DNA from: Exophiala sp. HKRS030
Taxonomy: Eukaryota > Ascomycota > Eurotiomycetes > Chaetothyriales > Herpotrichiellaceae
Direction of reading: 5' to 3'
DNA: 64,000 nt
Assembly: GCA_023897205.1 (NCBI GenBank)
Contig: JAHWDD010000005.1
Span: forward strand, 5,146,001-5,210,000
Both the position numbers and the translations under genes were made by a program. This document shows positions 61,502-64,000 of the stretch, one piece after another (the stretch's first letter is position 1; each line of letters begins with the position of its first letter). The notes beneath the pieces are model-generated. The model was not told the origin of the DNA. It saw only the letters and a program-made list of their open reading frames with translations, and did no database searches.

Positions 61502-61968
61502 TTACGGAGCATTGATTCAAGACATTCTTGCAGATGTCGAATCTTCACTTTTGAAAGAGCCTGCCTTGGTCATGCTGATGCATATGTCCAAAGATCAACA
61601 TATAAAAGACATTCCTCAGCCAAGTCTTTCGAACTAACAATGACAGGATCCTATCACCTGCGCTCTGGACACACGAAGTGCTTCTCCTTCGCGCAGTACG
61701 TGATGCTATATCACGCATTGATAAACCTAGGAAGAGAGACCTCCCTTGCGTCCAGCTTCCTTCGCTCTCTCACCTAGCAGCTATTGTTAACAGGAGCACA
61801 CACAACAGAAATCGAATCACTTACTTCCTGGCTCAAAACTACCAGAGCTGGCTTGCCCGCCCTTGGACGCGATCTCTCGTACTTGATCCTTTGGCACTAG
61901 AACGACACAAAGGTCCTGTCAGTCATTGACCTTTCTCGCAGGAATTTTTTGGAGGCTCATGAAGCTCA
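61502..61968. other. intergenic, convergent 3' ends
   Basis: A 467-bp stretch between the hydrolase (+) and the Con-10-like gene (-). A cryptic extra exon for the latter could lie here; otherwise nothing is seen. Confidence 0.5.
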
Positions 61969-62154
61969 TCACGAGGAGAACTTACTAGACGCAAAGCCCT
62001 GTTTGCCCGACCCTCCAGACTCGGACGCATTGTCGGAGCTACCTCCGCCGCCACTACTACCACCGCCAGATGCCTGACCCCCTTTGCTTGCAATTGCTCG
62101 AACCTCTTCGGTGGGTCTGTTGGCAAAGTTGCCTGGGTTGTTATTACTGGACAT
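61969..62154 (-). CDS. con-10: Con-10/KGG stress-conidiation family small protein
   Basis: The product is 61 aa and starts MSSNNNPGNFANRPTEEVRA, followed by IASKGGQASGG. This is the N-terminal signature of conidiation-specific protein 10 and of the KGG stress-induced motif. A Gly/Ser-rich tail follows to TGA. Family members accumulate during conidiation, dehydration or light response; their biochemical role is unknown, and they are hydrophilic and disordered. Typical members carry two KGG motifs and are about 80 aa. Here the second is absent, and a GTAAGT donor-like sequence overlaps the last codons (in GCGTCTAGTAAGTTC), so the gene may have a missed 3' exon. The ATG at 62154 fits the conserved start; the upstream open frame lacks family features. 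Confidence 0.8.
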   Translation of the reverse strand: MSSNNNPGNFANRPTEEVRAIASKGGQASGGGSSGGGGSSDNASESGGSGKQGFASSKFSS

Positions 62155-62871
62155 TTTTGCTGCGTGGTTATTGGAGTATTTTGATATGTTCACTTGAGGA
62201 ATGAAAGTTCTCGCACGGGTTTTCAATTGAATGCTATGTTGGCACACAATTCGAGGATTTGGATGTCTAAGGGCTTCATATTTATAAAGCATAACAACGA
62301 ACGTCATGGCTCCTTGATTTACACTATGGTCTCCATACCCCGGGCCTCCATGCCGGCCTGAATGCGAATCATGTCTCAGGGGTAAACACAATCTGAATAT
62401 ACGGCCCAACATGGCGGCGGAATAGTCTGCCGGGTCAATGAGATCGGTTGAGCTACAACTATGCAATGTTTCCACCTCCGCCTATGACTCTGAACAAGGT
62501 TGAATACCTGAATTGTGAGCTGTGCCTGTTGTAAACTAATGAAAACATGGGGAAAGGTGGAGCTAATTGGCTGTGCTGCTCACGCTTGGAAGCCTTAGGA
62601 ATAGGATATGCCTACGACGTCACAACGGTAACTTGGCAGTCAATGCAAGGCTTTGCCGTATGTCAGCATCTCGACATGACCTGAACTTGGGGAGTTGTCG
62701 CTTTTATCGATCCGTGTTTAGGTGCTCAGCTATCACATCCTGGATAATATCTGCGTCTTGAAGACTACATTCTATGGAACTTCTTTGTCAAAGTCGTCGG
62801 ATGGCTGATACACTCCATTATGCCGGTGGCAGGATCCAATTACTCGATATGTGGCTGGTTTCGCAACTACG
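62155..62871. other. intergenic, con-10 promoter
   Basis: About 720 bp upstream of the Con-10-like gene and downstream of the BTB gene, both minus strand. It holds no recognised gene. Confidence 0.5.
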
Positions 62872-63876
62872 TCAGCGTGCCTTGTGAGACATTCGGCATT
62901 GGCTGGTGATTCGTGACCTTCGGTCAGTTCGAATACAATCTAAGCAGAGCATCAATTCAGAAGTGCGAAGCTCATTTAAGTACTTGAGTGTTTCTGTCCG
63001 GAGGGATTCAGGGGTTGCTCTTCTGCACCTCTCGTGGGAATTTCCATGATTCCAGCCCTTAAGTTCTGTGGTCATGTCGGCCAGGGTACTCTGCAGAGCC
63101 TTGAGATCTGTTGGGAAATACCATGCGTTGTGGCTCAGGTCATGGATCCCTTTCTTCTTCCGAAGCCAGTGCAGATACAGGCCCGCATTTTGTTGACATG
63201 GTGTGCAGTCATGTTCGGTAAGCTGAAAAACAGGCCTCAACATAACCCGTTCAAATTCATAATTGAACGTCCGCTGTGTGGTTGCCAGATCATCTACATG
63301 TGTCAATTGGATACTCTCGTGGCTATATTCATGGCATGATCTCTCACCAGCGAAATCACGGCGCAGGAGCGGATTATCCTGGAGTCCTGGTAGATCTCTG
63401 AAGGAGCCTTCGTGTTGCAGAATGAGGAGATTTGACACCTTAGCGAAACAGTGAGGTAGATCAAGAAGGTCAGCGATTGGCAGCAGCCTGCTCAAAGTTT
63501 GACTTGTAGCATTTAACGCCAGCTGATTTACCCAGAGTGTGCAGCAAAATAGCATAGATTCCGTAGCTTGATATTTGTCGCAGAAGACGGCAAGAGTTTC
63601 CAATTCTTCAACCTTGGGTTCTCGTGGCACGGTGTTGAGTTGAAGATGTACTAATCTGCAAAAAAATTCCACGGCTTTGGGATCGTCGCCTGGGAGAGGA
63701 ATTGTTTTCGGGTTATCGACGCAGACGTCAGGTTCGATGTCCTCGCTGAAGCCCGAGTGGAAGATTGCCGAGAAGACCGGGGATGCCAAACTGAGGACGT
63801 TCGAAGAAACCCTGAAGCGGTGCTTACCCACTTCAAGAAGGATGTCGCCCACACTATCAATGTCAACCGCAGCCAT
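62872..63876 (-). CDS. BTB/POZ domain protein
   Basis: The ORF is intact and 334 aa from MAAVDIDSVGD; an upstream in-frame ATG at 63894 adds six residues. The N-terminal BTB fold reads GDILLEVGKHRFRVSSNVLS, then LASPVFSAIFHSGFSE, and PLPGDDPKAVEFFCRLVHLQ. Fungi have many such BTB proteins with no other domain; they are thought to act as dimerisation modules or Cullin-3 adaptors. The remainder is helical with scattered Cys (FCCTLWV, CTPCQQN, MLCLDCIRTD) but shows no clear zinc pattern. Specific function unknown. The promoter lies at the right edge of the window (63877-64000). Confidence 0.85.
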   Translation of the reverse strand: MAAVDIDSVGDILLEVGKHRFRVSSNVLSLASPVFSAIFHSGFSEDIEPDVCVDNPKTIPLPGDDPKAVEFFCRLVHLQLNTVPREPKVEELETLAVFCDKYQATESMLFCCTLWVNQLALNATSQTLSRLLPIADLLDLPHCFAKVSNLLILQHEGSFRDLPGLQDNPLLRRDFAGERSCHEYSHESIQLTHVDDLATTQRTFNYEFERVMLRPVFQLTEHDCTPCQQNAGLYLHWLRKKKGIHDLSHNAWYFPTDLKALQSTLADMTTELKGWNHGNSHERCRRATPESLRTETLKYLNELRTSELMLCLDCIRTDRRSRITSQCRMSHKAR

Positions 63877-64000
63877 GTCGACCGTCAGTAGCACATGGAG
63901 TGGACGAAATTAAGATCGAAGCAACCTGTGTCCAGGCCGTTTCATTAAAGAACGGGAAAGATTTTGGCTTGGTGTTTTGCTAACTTTCAGGCGACATCAA

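Overview
This window is nuclear DNA of a filamentous ascomycete (Pezizomycotina). The evidence is the short spliceosomal introns of about 46-106 nt with GT..AG ends and CTGAC/CTAAC-like branch sites, fungal proteins such as a Con-10/KGG-type protein and a GPR1/FUN34/YaaH acetate transporter, and a NACHT-ankyrin gene of the fungal NLR-like type. No species can be named from the sequence. Most of the window holds single-copy core genes; the stretch from about 18.7 to 32.5 kb is gene-poor and accessory in character.

Layout. 1-690: 3' end of a Ser/Thr-rich GPI-anchored wall protein with W-x-D-W repeats. 1373-4380 (-): Srs2-type helicase. 5682-6199: ER-lumenal FKBP ending KDEL. 6572-7519 (-): membrane-anchored cytochrome b5-domain protein. 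10399-12049: RING protein. 13146-13838 (-): disordered protein with a PCNA-binding box. 14431-15565: MEMO family protein. 17532-18687 (-): acetate transporter. 22312-24179: protein resembling the fungal DUF7587 family. 26397-26733: possible small spliced gene. 28774-32460: damaged lipase-like/NACHT/ankyrin gene. 32835-33350: Trm112. 34593-38464 (-): Set1. 40277-41158: short-chain dehydrogenase. 43351-45665: Gfa1. 46190-48331: Gpi10. 48985-51336 (-): ArfGAP. 52057-52961 (-): zinc-ribbon-like protein. 53865-54859: proteasome alpha7. 55049-55728 (-): lumazine synthase. 56521-58096: ornithine aminotransferase. 59040-59798: C2H2 protein. 60584-61501: alpha/beta hydrolase. 61969-62154 (-): Con-10-like protein. 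62872-63876 (-): BTB protein.

These are mostly independent housekeeping functions, not an operon or obvious cluster. Thematic links exist: Gpi10 builds the GPI anchor that the first protein would carry; Gfa1 feeds UDP-GlcNAc to chitin and GPI synthesis; Srs2 and the PIP-box protein both carry a canonical PCNA-interacting motif; Trm112 activates methyltransferases.

The most consequential observation concerns data quality. Nine conserved genes (srs2, the cytochrome b5 gene, the RING gene, MEMO, the DUF7587-like gene, set1, gpi10, pre10, rib4) are each broken by one to three frameshifts. All sixteen are of the one-base-missing type, and fifteen sit in or beside short G or C runs. Adding one base at each run restores a family-like protein. 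This looks like systematic homopolymer undercalling, not gene death. The NACHT-ankyrin gene is different: it has shifts of the opposite sign and a CAA-to-TAA-type nonsense codon, so it may be a true pseudogene. No mobile element, CRISPR array, rRNA or tRNA was recognised.
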